Notes: generated by a model from the sequence alone, not told the origin. DNA of 64,000 bases from Motiliproteus sp965230185 (GCA_965230185.1 OZ245995.1:5518001-5582000); one strand, 5' to 3'; positions 8,712-18,108 are shown, numbered from the stretch's first letter. Numbers and translations: made by a program.

Positions 8712-9479
8712 TCAACCGGAAACCGGCTTGGCACCGGTCACTTCGATGGTTTCACCGGCGATATAACGGGACTGATCGGAGGCCAGAAAGGCGATCACAT
8801 CGGCAATATCCTCGGGCTCGGCGATACGCCCCAGCGGCACTGTTCTATTGAGTTCCTCCACCGCTTTATCGGGATCGAGACCGCGGCGTTCGAAGCCGCT
8901 GCGAATCATCGGCGTATTGATTTCGTGTGGGCAGACGGCATTGACGCGAATGCCCAGCGGTGCGCAATCACGACCCAGGTTCTTGGTCAGCGCCGCCACA
9001 GCGCCCTTGCTGGTGCAGTAGGCAACATGGGCCGGTCCCGGATAGGTTCCCCAGACCGAGGAGGTGTTGACGATCGCCCCGCCACCCCGTTGTTTCATCT
9101 GCGGAATCACCGCCCGGCACAGATAGAACACGGCATTAAGATTGACATCCATGGCGCTGAACCACATCTCGTCGCTGGTTTCCTCGATGGTTCCGCGGGG
9201 AATGATACCGGCGTTGTTGAGGAGAATATCAACCCCGCCGAAGCGTTCTCCGGCGAAACCGATCAGCCGCTCGCAGTACTCTTTCTCCCGCAGATTTCCG
9301 GCCAGATAATCGGCTTCTGCCCCCAGCATTCGGGCCTCTTCGGCAACCTCCCGGCACCCCTCCTCGTTCATATCGGCGATGATGATGCGTGCCCCTGAGC
9401 GGGCGAAAAGACGGACCAGGGTCTGACCGACACCGCCGGCCCCACCGGTGATAACCACAATCTGATTCTCGAAAGACAT
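8712..9479 (-). CDS. Short-chain dehydrogenase/reductase (classical SDR)
   Basis: This 255-residue SDR has TGGAGGVG (11-18), NNAG (88-91) and catalytic S141, Y154, K158. The ATG at 9479 has GGGAG upstream; the upstream extension to 9587 is not SDR-like. It is first in the operon with the neighbouring SDR and has a LysR-type inverted repeat about 120 bp upstream. The Asp after the second strand (IIIADMNEE) suggests NAD preference. Confidence 0.9.
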   Translation of the reverse strand: MSFENQIVVITGGAGGVGQTLVRLFARSGARIIIADMNEEGCREVAEEARMLGAEADYLAGNLREKEYCERLIGFAGERFGGVDILLNNAGIIPRGTIEETSDEMWFSAMDVNLNAVFYLCRAVIPQMKQRGGGAIVNTSSVWGTYPGPAHVAYCTSKGAVAALTKNLGRDCAPLGIRVNAVCPHEINTPMIRSGFERRGLDPDKAVEELNRTVPLGRIAEPEDIADVIAFLASDQSRYIAGETIEVTGAKPVSG

Positions 9480-9599
9480 TCGCTCCCTTCCCCTCCCATC
9501 AATGAAAAATGAAGGACCACAGGTTCGCAGCCCGGAAATGCAACAGGCTTTATCTTCAGGAAACAGAAAATCACTGACAAACGACATTTTCTGCCGGTT

Positions 9600-9617
9600 C
9601 AGTTAACTTTTTGTTAA
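9600..9617. promoter_or_regulatory. CAGTTAA-N7-TTAA motif upstream of the SDR pair
   Basis: This sequence lies in the divergent region 9480-9883 between the SDR pair and a LysR gene. It matches the left arm and spacing of the perfect inverted repeat at 6928-6948; the last three bases of the right arm differ. The remainder of the 404-bp region shows no gene that I can support. Confidence 0.4.
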
Positions 9618-9883
9618 TCGATGCAGGAATGCCGTTGAACCACCGCTGGTTCTCAGCGGACCTCTTTCCCTGCCATGGTTACTCCGAACCGGGTCACGGC
9701 TGCACCAGTTTCCGGTCTGTTCGGTCCGACCAGACGATGACAGCCCCCATGATCGCCCCGCTGATTGCGAAGGAACCTGAGAGGACCCTTTCAACAAAGA
9801 CAGCGCGGATTAGCGGTTCCCACTCAGCGACGACAATACTATGCTTTGAACCTGCCAGATCGGTTCATTTTTGCGGATGCCTT

Positions 9884-10795
9884 ATGATCAGAAAACTGCC
9901 TCCTCTGAAAGCCCTCAGAGTGTTCGAATCGGTTGCCCGTAACCAGAGCTTCCGGCGTTCGGCTGATGAGTTGTTTGTGACTCATTCGGCGGTGAGCCAT
10001 CAGATAAAGTTACTGGAGGAAGAGCTTGGTGTAATTCTGTTCAACCGTTCAGGGCGTACAATCTCGCTGACCGCAGACGGACTCTTTCTTTATCCGATAG
10101 TGCGCGACAGTTTTGACACTCTCGAGCGAGCAGCGAAGCAACTTCGGTCATCTCATCAGCCCAGGACCCTGAATATCCAGACCTACGTAACCTTTGGCAC
10201 GACCTGGTTTATTCCGCGGCTGGGTGACTTTCAGAAGAAGCACCCCGATATACAGGTTCGCAATACCATCTCCTTTGTCGATGTGGATTTCGATCGGGAT
10301 GATGTGGATATCGGCATCATCATGGGCGAAAAAAGCTGGTCTCACTGGAACTATGAATATCTGTTCGATCTGCAGATTTTTCCGATATGTTCGCCGAAAC
10401 TGCTGGAATCAGGAAAGCTGGAATCTCCCGAGGACCTGAAGAATTTTACGCTGATTAATATCGAGCTGGCGCTGGAAGACTGGCCACGCTGGCTGCAGGC
10501 TGCCGGCGCCGACCCGGGTATCGCCGGGGATGGTCCGGTTATGGATAACTATTTGCAGGCGCTGGAACGGGTCTATGACGGTGAGGCCCTGGTCATGGCC
10601 AGAGCTCCCTTTGCTGACAGGGATCTGAAAGAGGGCCGGCTGATCCGGCCTTTTGAACTGACCGTGGCGGAACCGGGAACCTGGTATATGGTTTACCCCA
10701 GAAAGAACAATGCCAGCAAAGAGATAGCATTGTTTAAACAGTGGTTGCTTGATCAGATAAAGCAGGACAACAACCTGCCGGGAATTCCGGATTAA
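9884..10795 (+). CDS. LysR-family regulator, GcvA-like
   Basis: The 303-residue protein starts at an ATG directly before RKLPPLKALRVFESVARN, the usual beginning of GcvA-like regulators; the open frame extends 91 codons upstream but without family resemblance. HTH at about 8-62 (FVTHSAVSHQIKLLEEELG), effector domain after residue 90. It is divergent from the SDR pair and convergent with the BCCT transporter gene, 154 bp away. Confidence 0.9.
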   Translation: MIRKLPPLKALRVFESVARNQSFRRSADELFVTHSAVSHQIKLLEEELGVILFNRSGRTISLTADGLFLYPIVRDSFDTLERAAKQLRSSHQPRTLNIQTYVTFGTTWFIPRLGDFQKKHPDIQVRNTISFVDVDFDRDDVDIGIIMGEKSWSHWNYEYLFDLQIFPICSPKLLESGKLESPEDLKNFTLINIELALEDWPRWLQAAGADPGIAGDGPVMDNYLQALERVYDGEALVMARAPFADRDLKEGRLIRPFELTVAEPGTWYMVYPRKNNASKEIALFKQWLLDQIKQDNNLPGIPD

Positions 10796-10833
10796 TGGCT
10801 GCCTCCTGCCGATCAGGCATGAATGTCGCGCTG

Positions 10834-10877
10834 GTTATCTGAATGCCTGTTATCTGAATGCCTGTTATCTGAATGCC
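10834..10877. repeat. 15-bp tandem repeat, three copies
   Basis: GTTATCTGAATGCCT is repeated at 10834, 10849 and 10864 (the last copy lacks the final T) in the convergent gap between a LysR gene and the BCCT gene. No function can be assigned. Confidence 0.85.
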
Positions 10878-10949
10878 GGTACCGCCAGAAAAGACCCGGA
10901 GACCGCCACAGTCTCTGAGTCAGACGGGCATTCCCCCCCGGTGAGCTGA

Positions 10950-12572
10950 TTACTGAGCGGACTGTGCCTCTTGCCGGCCGTCTTCTTGAGGATGTGAGAG
11001 CAGTGCTTTCACCAGCGCCACGGTCATCAGGATCATAATGAATGAGAAGGGCAGAGCTCCGATGATCATTGCGGTTTTCAGGGCACCAAGTCCGCCAGCT
11101 ATCATCAGGGAGGCGATCATCGCGGTGAGGAAGGCCCCCCAGATGGCGATGTGGGTTTTGCTTGCCTGGCGGGTGCTGCCACCGGCGTTGATGGTATTTA
11201 CCACCAGTACCGCCGAGTCAGCCGATGTGACCAGGAAGGTCAGCAGCAGTACCACCACGATTGCTGACATCAGCTTTGCCGCGGTGGGAGACAGCATCAG
11301 GTTCAGCACCTGATAGATCTGTGCGGAGATGTCAGCGCCGAGAATCTGGCCGTTGGCCTGACCGCTGAGCTCCATATCCAGCGCCGTGCCACCGACAAAG
11401 GTAAACCAGACAAAGCACATCAGCGCCGGGATCATAATGGAGCCGAGAATAAACTCGCGGATAGTACGCCCCCTGGAGATGCGGGCGAAGAACATACCGA
11501 CAAAGGGGGCGTAAGCGACCCACCAGGCCCAGTAGAAGATGGTCCAGCCACTCTGCCAGTCACCCAGCGGTGTACCCTTCTCTTCTACGTTGAGGGCCAT
11601 GGGGATAAAGTTCAGCAGGTGACTGATCGTGCCCCTGGCCAGCAGCTCCAGAGAAAGCCAGGTCGAACCGAACAGCAGGAAGAAGGCCAGCAGCACGAAA
11701 GAGAGACTCATATTGAGATTACTCAGCCACTTGATGCCTTTGCCCACGCCACTGATGGCGGAAAGCGTCGACAGTGCCATAACCACCACAAGCGCTGACA
11801 ACACGGCAGCAGTGGTGGGTTTACCGGCATCCACCATCCACTCAGCACCGGTAATGTTGTAGATACCGGACGCAAACTGGCTGATGCCGAAACCGATGGT
11901 GACGGCGATGCCGAGTATCGTAGCCAGTACCGCGGTAATGTCGACAATATGGCCGAAACTGCCGTTAATGGCTTTGCCGAACAGTGGCGACAGTCCGGAA
12001 CGAATGGTCAGAGGCATCCCCCGGTTAAAGCCAAAATAGGCCAGCGACAGTCCCACCAGGGCATAAACACTCCAGGCGGACAGCCCCCAGTGGAGGAAGG
12101 AGTAGCGATAGGCGGAGTCAAGGGTCTCGGCGGATCTGGCCGGGACTATACCGGAAATCACATCCGGATTGCTGGCAAAATGATACATCGGTTCACCGGT
12201 GGCGTAGGTCAGCATGCCGATACCGATACCGGCACCAAACATCATCGAGAACCAGGAGAAACGGGAGAATTCAGGCTTTGCGTCGGGACCTCCCAGCTTG
12301 ATCCGACTGGCCGTGGGCACCAGAGCGAAGCCAAAGCAGACAAAGGCAAACATTGCCATCACATAAATGTAATAGGCGCCGAAGCTACCCAGGGCGACAC
12401 CCTTTATGGAGGAGAGCGCACTGGCAGCCTGTTCCGGCATCACCATGGCCCAGAGCGCCAGGGTCAGGATCAGCGCTTTTGAGCCGATGGTGACCACCTG
12501 GTTAAATCCTTTATAGAAACCGCTGTCAGCCGTTTTTATACTGACTTCATCGGTTGTGGTTTTCGTATTCAT
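10950..12572 (-). CDS. BCCT-family betaine/carnitine/choline transporter
   Basis: The 540-residue protein has about 12 membrane helices and the family signatures: the glycine-rich GAGIGIGM of helix 3 (about 113-120) and FYWAWWVAYAPFVGMFFARI in helix 8, whose Trp cluster lines the quaternary-ammonium site. It takes up a betaine-like substrate driven by Na+ or H+, or by exchange. It is downstream of the acyl-CoA synthetase and CaiD-like genes on the same strand, suggesting carnitine, crotonobetaine or a related betaine. An IS5-type MITE and a terminator-like hairpin separate it from those genes, so it probably has its own promoter. Confidence 0.93.
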   Translation of the reverse strand: MNTKTTTDEVSIKTADSGFYKGFNQVVTIGSKALILTLALWAMVMPEQAASALSSIKGVALGSFGAYYIYVMAMFAFVCFGFALVPTASRIKLGGPDAKPEFSRFSWFSMMFGAGIGIGMLTYATGEPMYHFASNPDVISGIVPARSAETLDSAYRYSFLHWGLSAWSVYALVGLSLAYFGFNRGMPLTIRSGLSPLFGKAINGSFGHIVDITAVLATILGIAVTIGFGISQFASGIYNITGAEWMVDAGKPTTAAVLSALVVVMALSTLSAISGVGKGIKWLSNLNMSLSFVLLAFFLLFGSTWLSLELLARGTISHLLNFIPMALNVEEKGTPLGDWQSGWTIFYWAWWVAYAPFVGMFFARISRGRTIREFILGSIMIPALMCFVWFTFVGGTALDMELSGQANGQILGADISAQIYQVLNLMLSPTAAKLMSAIVVVLLLTFLVTSADSAVLVVNTINAGGSTRQASKTHIAIWGAFLTAMIASLMIAGGLGALKTAMIIGALPFSFIMILMTVALVKALLSHPQEDGRQEAQSAQ

Positions 12573-12680
12573 ACAAACACCTGTTTTTATTAATATTGAG
12601 GCAGTTAAATATTTAATTTACGAAGCTATCCTGACGGCATTTATCTCCTGTTATTCAGAAACCAGTTTCTGATACATTTA

Positions 12681-12713
12681 AATAATGAGGAGAAGAAACA
12701 CCTCCTCATTATT
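12681..12713 (-). terminator. Candidate terminator of the acyl-CoA synthetase/CaiD operon
   Basis: A perfect 12-bp stem (AATAATGAGGAG and its complement) closes a 9-nt loop. Read leftwards it is followed only by a short weak U-rich stretch, so it may be a terminator or a processing hairpin. It lies between the MITE and the BCCT start codon. Confidence 0.55.
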
Positions 12714-12810
12714 TGTGGTTCTGTCCTGCCTTACTTTTTAAGGGATGAGCAGATCCATCACACCGAAGTGCGATACCTTTAATCCTGTGGTTAATGTTGT
12801 GGTCAGTTAG

Positions 12811-13073
12811 GGAACCTGCGAACAAGTCCCTTGCGCCTCTGGCTTTCAGAGCGATCAGAGATCAAGGCAACGATTACAGACATACTGGTTGTCTGTCGAA
12901 AATCGGTAACGCTGAGATCAGGTCGCTCTGATAGCCCCGAAGGGCGGGCTCTGGAACGGCCATCTGCTTTGTCAGACAGCTTGAAAAGGTCCAGACATTT
13001 CACTGCGCTGTCTTTCGCGCATCTGGCCGTTCTATAGCCCGCAGAGAACACACTGGACTTATTCGCAGGTTCC
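12811..13073. mobile_element. IS5-type miniature inverted-repeat element (MITE), 263 bp
   Basis: The ends are GGAACCTGCGAACAAGTCC and its inverse with one mismatch over 19 bp, flanked by a TTAG duplication (12807-12810 and 13074-13077). From memory the ends match IS5 (GGAAGGTGCGAACAAG) and the target fits the IS5 YTAR preference. There is no transposase; the interior has long imperfect inverted repeats, for example near 12950-12968 and 13018-13040. The right target copy overlaps the stop codon of the acyl-CoA synthetase gene, which is preserved. Another lone end of this type lies at 32072. Confidence 0.85.
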
Positions 13074-15275
13074 TTAGATAGCGAGTTCCACCGCCAGCTC
13101 TGTCGGGGTCGGGGGCCTGCTCGTATCCCGGGTGCCGGGCTCTGCAATGCTGTCCGGTGCTTTGCCGACAATCAGTGCGTCCACCGCGATGCAGCCACTT
13201 GCATCGACGATCAGTGGATTAATGTCCACTTCGGCCAGGACATCCGACAGACAGGCTACCAGCTGCGAGAAACGCGCCAGGGTCCGGGACAGCTTGTCCA
13301 GGTCGCAGGCGGGACGTCCCCGTACACCGGACAGCAGGGGGCGGATCCTGAGGCTGTCCAGCATGCGACGGGCTTCAGTCTGATCGAATCCGGCCAGGGA
13401 GAAACAGCGATCTTTGAGTATCTCAATATAAACACCGCCACTGCCGACCATCACCATGGGACCGAACTGCGGATCGCTGATCATGCCGAAGGCTATTTCG
13501 ATCCCGGCATCAACCATCGGCTCGACGGTGACGAGGTGGCCAAGGCGCTCGCTGAGATCCTCATAGGCCTGCGTCACTTCGGTGGCATCAGCCAGGTTGA
13601 GCCTGACCCCACCCACATCAGACTTGTGATGGATGCCCGGCTCGGCGGTTTTCAGCACCACCGGGTAACCGACTGTTTCGGCCGCCTGCAGTGTTGTAGC
13701 CAGGTTATCGGTTTCGGCAGGCGTGGCAACAGGGATGCCAAACTCCCACAGCAGCGTCAGGCTTTCAGACTCCGTCAGGGGGAAGCCGCTACCGAGACGG
13801 GCTTTCCACTTAGCGACCAGGGCCGGGTGGAAACTTTCCGTATCCCGGAGCTCAGGATCATCCTGCTGCTGGCTGTCCCGCCACTGAAGTACGTTACTGA
13901 TAGCCCTGACGGCGTTCTCGACACCGTTGATCAACGGCACATCATGGTCCATCAGATCATCGGCAATACCGGCATTGAGGGCTGCGGAGAAGCTGTTCAG
14001 GACCAGGAACGGCTTGTCGCAGTAACTGCTTACTTCCCTGGCAATCTCGATTAACTCCGGCATGTAGATAAACTCATCCCGGGCTTCGAACTCAAAGACA
14101 CCAATGGCCACCTGCGGATCCTCCATCAGATAACGGACACAATCGCGGAACACACTGGCATAGTCCGGAGTAAAGGAGCCGGCCGCATCGAGAGGATTGA
14201 CCGGATCCAGTCCATGGGGCAGCCGCGCAGCCAGCCTGGCTACGGTCTCGTCAGTGATCCTGGCAAAGGGCACCTGATACTGCTCGCTGGTGTCCACAAA
14301 GAGTTCCCGCAGACCACCGGAATCAGAGACGTACCCCAGATCACCACTACCGGGACGGGCTCCCTGAGATAGCAACAGTGCGGTATTCATCAGGTCGTCT
14401 AACGTATCGGTACAGATTACGCCGTATTTTTTGAACAGTGCCTCATAGGCGGTGTTGTTGCCTGCGATAGCGCCGGAGTGAGTGGCAGCTAACTTCGCGC
14501 TCACTTCGGTGCGGCCCACCCTGGTGACGACCACCGGAATGCCCCTGCGCCTGGCCTTTTCCAGTACCTTCACAAAGCCTGACGGGTCGCGGACCGCCTC
14601 CATAAACACCGCCAGCACTCGGGTGGACTCCTGCTCCAGGGCAAAATCCATGTAGTCGTCCAGGGTGGTGGAGATCTCCTGCCCCGCTGATACGACCAGG
14701 TTAAAGCGAAAGCGCGGATCGTTGCTGACCGGCAATACAAAGATCGAACCGGAGTGGGCGATTAACGAGATATGACCGGGCTTGCGCTGGCCAGGAAACT
14801 GAAAACTGATATGGGTACTGGCTTCGAAGTTGTAATAGCCCATGCAGTTGCCGCCACAGATCGGCATGCCGGCAGCCCTGGCCTTTTCTTTCAGGCGATC
14901 CAGCAGAGTGGGGGCTGTTTCCCCGTCGATTTTGCAGTAGTCGTAGATGGTGACACCACCGACCCCGAGGGCGATTGCTTCGTCAAGCAGGGCCTCCATA
15001 CGGGGGCCGGCGACGCTGAGCACCGCCATGTCGATGGGCTCGGGAATATCACTCATGGAGGCAAAGCAGGGAATGCCCTCGATCTCTTCGTAGCGAGGAT
15101 TCACCAGGAATACCTTGCCGCGATACCCGCCGTTGTGCAGAACTTCAAGCATGTCGTTGCCTACCGACCCCTTACGCGGGGATACGCCCACCAGGGCAAT
15201 GCTCCGGGGTTTCAGCAGGCGATCCAGGCGGTGGCCTTCAGTCCCGGGTTGGAGCTGTTGGTTATCCATCTTCAT
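13074..15275 (-). CDS. ADP-forming acyl-CoA synthetase (acetyl-CoA synthetase alpha-beta fusion)
   Basis: The 733-residue protein fuses a CoA-binding Rossmann domain (about 20-115), a succinyl-CoA-ligase-like domain with the phosphohistidine in ATHSGAIAG (H266), and a C-terminal ATP-grasp domain (about 500-710). The family makes acyl-CoA from a carboxylate, CoA and ATP, releasing ADP and phosphate. The start overlaps the end of the CaiD-like gene by 4 bp, so the two are translationally coupled. It is the likely activating enzyme for the betaine acid that the CaiD-like protein acts on, replacing the CaiB/CaiC pair of E. coli. A MITE abuts its stop codon. Confidence 0.9.
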   Translation of the reverse strand: MKMDNQQLQPGTEGHRLDRLLKPRSIALVGVSPRKGSVGNDMLEVLHNGGYRGKVFLVNPRYEEIEGIPCFASMSDIPEPIDMAVLSVAGPRMEALLDEAIALGVGGVTIYDYCKIDGETAPTLLDRLKEKARAAGMPICGGNCMGYYNFEASTHISFQFPGQRKPGHISLIAHSGSIFVLPVSNDPRFRFNLVVSAGQEISTTLDDYMDFALEQESTRVLAVFMEAVRDPSGFVKVLEKARRRGIPVVVTRVGRTEVSAKLAATHSGAIAGNNTAYEALFKKYGVICTDTLDDLMNTALLLSQGARPGSGDLGYVSDSGGLRELFVDTSEQYQVPFARITDETVARLAARLPHGLDPVNPLDAAGSFTPDYASVFRDCVRYLMEDPQVAIGVFEFEARDEFIYMPELIEIAREVSSYCDKPFLVLNSFSAALNAGIADDLMDHDVPLINGVENAVRAISNVLQWRDSQQQDDPELRDTESFHPALVAKWKARLGSGFPLTESESLTLLWEFGIPVATPAETDNLATTLQAAETVGYPVVLKTAEPGIHHKSDVGGVRLNLADATEVTQAYEDLSERLGHLVTVEPMVDAGIEIAFGMISDPQFGPMVMVGSGGVYIEILKDRCFSLAGFDQTEARRMLDSLRIRPLLSGVRGRPACDLDKLSRTLARFSQLVACLSDVLAEVDINPLIVDASGCIAVDALIVGKAPDSIAEPGTRDTSRPPTPTELAVELAI

Positions 15276-16087
15276 TGTCCTTTGTAAACGGGCTGGCGTT
15301 TTTCGGCGAAGGCCCGTGAGCCTTCCAGGTAATCCTCAGAGTTCAGCATCTTCTCCAGCATCGGCAGGCCGCTGTCTCCCTTCCAGGCCTGACGGGTGAG
15401 GCGGAATGACTCTTCCACGTCGACGGTTTGCAGCAGGCTCAGGGTCTCCTTAGCTGCCTGCAGGGATAGCGGAGCGCCTTCGGCGATCTGCCGGGCCAAC
15501 TGGCGGGCCCGAATGATCAACTGGTCGGCGGGAACCACCTCATTGACTAAGCCATAGCTCCTGGCTTCGCTGGCGCTGAAAGAGCGGCCGGTTAAGACCA
15601 GTTCAGCGGCGATGTTACTGGGCAGGCGTTTCCCCAGACGCTGGATCCCACCACCGTCGGGCAGAAAACCGAGCTTCACTTCCGGCAGGCTGAACTCCAC
15701 ATGCTCGGCGGCGATAATCAGATCCGCAGCCAGCAGCATTTCGAAGCCTCCACCGATTGCGCGGCCGTTAACGGCGGCGATAACAGGTTTCTTCAGCCCC
15801 CAGAACTCCGACATGCCGCCGAGTCCACCTGGCCCCAGATCATATTCCCCGCCTTCAACCATTGCATCGCCGTTGTCAGCGAACTCTTTCAGGTCCCAAC
15901 CAGCGGAAAACAGTCGCTCACCGGCGGCGGTGATAATGCCGACACGAAGCTCCGGGTCCTGCTGCAACAGAGCAAATGCTTCATAGAGATCGCAACTGGT
16001 TTTCAGATCAATGGCATTAACCGGAGGGCGGTCGAGTGTTATTTCCAGCACATAGCCGTGCTGCTCAGTTGTTACCGTTTTATTCAT
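15272..16087 (-). CDS. caiD: Enoyl-CoA hydratase family protein, CaiD-like
   Basis: The 271-residue crotonase-fold protein resembles E. coli CaiD, carnitinyl-CoA dehydratase, along its length: FSAGWDLK (about 60-67), GPGGLGG, PVIAAVNG, GGGFE with catalytic-type E116, LPEVKLG with E136, and the C-terminal AEKRQPVYKGQ. CaiD interconverts carnitinyl-CoA and crotonobetainyl-CoA in the cytoplasm. It is coupled to the acyl-CoA synthetase gene and near a BCCT carrier, so a carnitine or analogous betaine pathway is likely. No CaiB, CaiA or FixABCX gene is present, so this is not the E. coli anaerobic system. Confidence 0.8.
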   Translation of the reverse strand: MNKTVTTEQHGYVLEITLDRPPVNAIDLKTSCDLYEAFALLQQDPELRVGIITAAGERLFSAGWDLKEFADNGDAMVEGGEYDLGPGGLGGMSEFWGLKKPVIAAVNGRAIGGGFEMLLAADLIIAAEHVEFSLPEVKLGFLPDGGGIQRLGKRLPSNIAAELVLTGRSFSASEARSYGLVNEVVPADQLIIRARQLARQIAEGAPLSLQAAKETLSLLQTVDVEESFRLTRQAWKGDSGLPMLEKMLNSEDYLEGSRAFAEKRQPVYKGQ

Positions 16088-16388
16088 AGCAACCCTTCTG
16101 TTTCTTATATTTTATTTAAATGAACGGAAACTGTTCTGACAGGATTCAATACTTAACAAACTGCATGTTTTATTTAATCAGCCAGTCGATAGACAGCACA
16201 TTAAATATTGATTTAATGCGGTCGTATTTATATTGCATGGGTGGCGAAAAACTGTAAATTGATTAAATTTTGACTACTGGTCTAAAAAACTAACCAGGTT
16301 TTCCGGCGCCGGAACAGCAATGGGTGACAGCACTTCTTATAATGAATGCAGGGCTGTGGGCTAAATATCTGAGGAAGGAGGTATCGGC

Positions 16389-16508
16389 ATGACAATGCTG
16401 CCTGTAGCGGAGACCCTTACCAGTCCGTGGTATGAGCTGGTAATCGAGCTGATTCGCTGGCTGCTGCGGTATCTGAGGGACCTGATGCAACCGACGGTCG
16501 GGTTTTAA
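16389..16508 (+). CDS. Small amphipathic protein, 39 aa, with strong ribosome-binding site
   Basis: A short frame starts at ATG 16389, preceded by GGAAGGAGGT (16373-16382) at suitable spacing, one of the strongest Shine-Dalgarno matches in the window. The product begins MTMLPVAETL; residues 14-33 (WYELVIELIRWLLRYLRDLM) form a likely amphipathic helix with Trp, Leu and Ile on one face and Arg, Glu and Asp on the other. An exact TATAAT lies at 16338-16343, though no good -35 box was seen. It lies in a gap between two minus-strand genes. No family recognised; a membrane-active small protein or a leader peptide are possibilities. Confidence 0.5.
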   Translation: MTMLPVAETLTSPWYELVIELIRWLLRYLRDLMQPTVGF

Positions 16509-16758
16509 GCTGCCTGTTCATCAGCGCTGACCGACCGGACCGGACAGCACACAGGAATGCTCTTCAGCGATCGTCAGGGTGAATAGTGTCTGAATTGCGG
16601 TGAGTTCAGCGGCGATTATGGCGGAGAGAGGGGGCAGCCTGACGACGTTCCCCGAGCAGCTCTGAACATAGGATGATCTCTGCAGCAGGGTCGGAGCCGG
16701 AGTACTGATATCTCTCAGCTCCACCTCAGCTCCGGTTCAGTTTTCAGCGGTAAAAGGC

Positions 16759-18108
16759 TCAGGGCTCCAGCAGCTGCTCCAGTAGTGCCGAGCAGTCCTC
16801 AGCCTGCGCCAGCCCGGAAATCACATCGCTTATGCCATCGATCCGTTGCGGGTCAAAACTGACCGAGGCCAGCAGCCGGAACTTGGCCTGAAACTCGGCA
16901 GCGGTCATCGCCGTTTCCGGATCCCCTCTGGCCGGCGTTACCGGGCTGCTGATCAGCCGGCCGTCCTTGAGCCGGATATGGACCCGGGACAGTATCTCCT
17001 TCGGGAAGCGAGCCGACAGATCATCCGCTTCGACAATCTCGATCCGATCGCTGATTGCCAGAATATCCGCGGCACCGATGGCATCGCCGGTGACTTCCGC
17101 CGGCCCCAGCTGGCCACGACTGATCAGCGCCGCCAGCGGAAACGCCAGACCGTACTGAGCTTCATCGGCGCTGGCCGGCCGGTGTCCCTGCAGCCGCATC
17201 GATTCATGAAAAGTCTCCACCCGGACATTGTCGATATTCTCCGCTGTGATTTCGGAGTGTTCCACCAGCAATGCGGTGGTTGCGGTCAGGGCCGGCTGTG
17301 CCCAGCGACAGACCGGCCAGGGCTTGAAGTACTGGGCGTCGATCTCCCAGCGCTCCCCCAGGTCCTGCCAGCAATGCTGCACCCGCTCCATCTGGACCGT
17401 CTCTGCCGGCGCACCGGTGATCCCGGCTCGTGCCATCAGCAGGGCATTAACGCCGGCATAGGCCCCGGCACCGTGGGCATCGCGTAGCATCGACGGAAAG
17501 TCCACCAGCCGCATCATCGGACAACGGGGACCGAAGTATTCGGCGATACCCAGCGCATGCAGCATCTGGGCTTCACTGAACCCCAGCAACCGGGAACCGG
17601 CACAGACGACCCCGAGGCCGGAGAAAGCGCCGGAGGCGTGGTATTCCGGAGCGGTAGCCATCAGCGCAACGCCGGCTCGCAACGCCGTCTCATAGGCAAT
17701 GGTCAGGGCGCTCAGAAATTCTCTGCCGCTGATCTCCCGACCGCCATCACGGCAGGCGTCCACCAGCGCCAGCAACGCCGGTACCACCGTCGCGCCGGCA
17801 TGGCCCTTGGAGGTGAAGTGACCTTCATGGGCATCCAGACTGTCAACGGTAAAGCCTCCCGCCCAGGCCATCCCCAGCGGGTGCACCCGACGGCCGTCAA
17901 ACAGCAGCCGGCTGCTCAGGGCGGTGGGCGCATAGTGTTCGACGGCGTAGCTTCTCAGGTTGCGGGAAGTTTCGTTGTCACGGGCCCCGGCGGCGATACC
18001 GACAATATCCAGCAACGAGGTAGCCACCAGATTGCGGGTATGCTCCGGCACCCGGTTAAAATCCAGCTCATTGATAAAAGAATACAGTGACATCTCCGAA
18101 AACCTCAC
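16759..18108 (-). CDS. MmgE/PrpD family protein
   Basis: The 449-residue protein matches MmgE/PrpD in length and layout: an N-terminal helical domain with LDIVGIAAGARDN, the HEGHFTSKGHAGATVVPALLAL segment, and KPWPVCRWAQPAL in the second half. Known members are 2-methylcitrate dehydratase and cis-aconitate or iminodisuccinate enzymes. The substrate here is unknown. A second ATG at 18093 is an alternative start. Two hairpins at 18152-18222 separate it from proX, which points leftwards towards it. Confidence 0.85.
   Translation of the reverse strand: MRFSEMSLYSFINELDFNRVPEHTRNLVATSLLDIVGIAAGARDNETSRNLRSYAVEHYAPTALSSRLLFDGRRVHPLGMAWAGGFTVDSLDAHEGHFTSKGHAGATVVPALLALVDACRDGGREISGREFLSALTIAYETALRAGVALMATAPEYHASGAFSGLGVVCAGSRLLGFSEAQMLHALGIAEYFGPRCPMMRLVDFPSMLRDAHGAGAYAGVNALLMARAGITGAPAETVQMERVQHCWQDLGERWEIDAQYFKPWPVCRWAQPALTATTALLVEHSEITAENIDNVRVETFHESMRLQGHRPASADEAQYGLAFPLAALISRGQLGPAEVTGDAIGAADILAISDRIEIVEADDLSARFPKEILSRVHIRLKDGRLISSPVTPARGDPETAMTAAEFQAKFRLLASVSFDPQRIDGISDVISGLAQAEDCSALLEQLLEP

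Noticed and set aside
12803..13171. 122-codon frame across the MITE
   Set aside because: It runs through both inverted ends and into the synthetase gene, and is not a transposase.
16521..16724. 67-codon minus-strand frame between the small protein and the MmgE/PrpD gene
   Set aside because: Composition is not protein-like and no translation signal was found.
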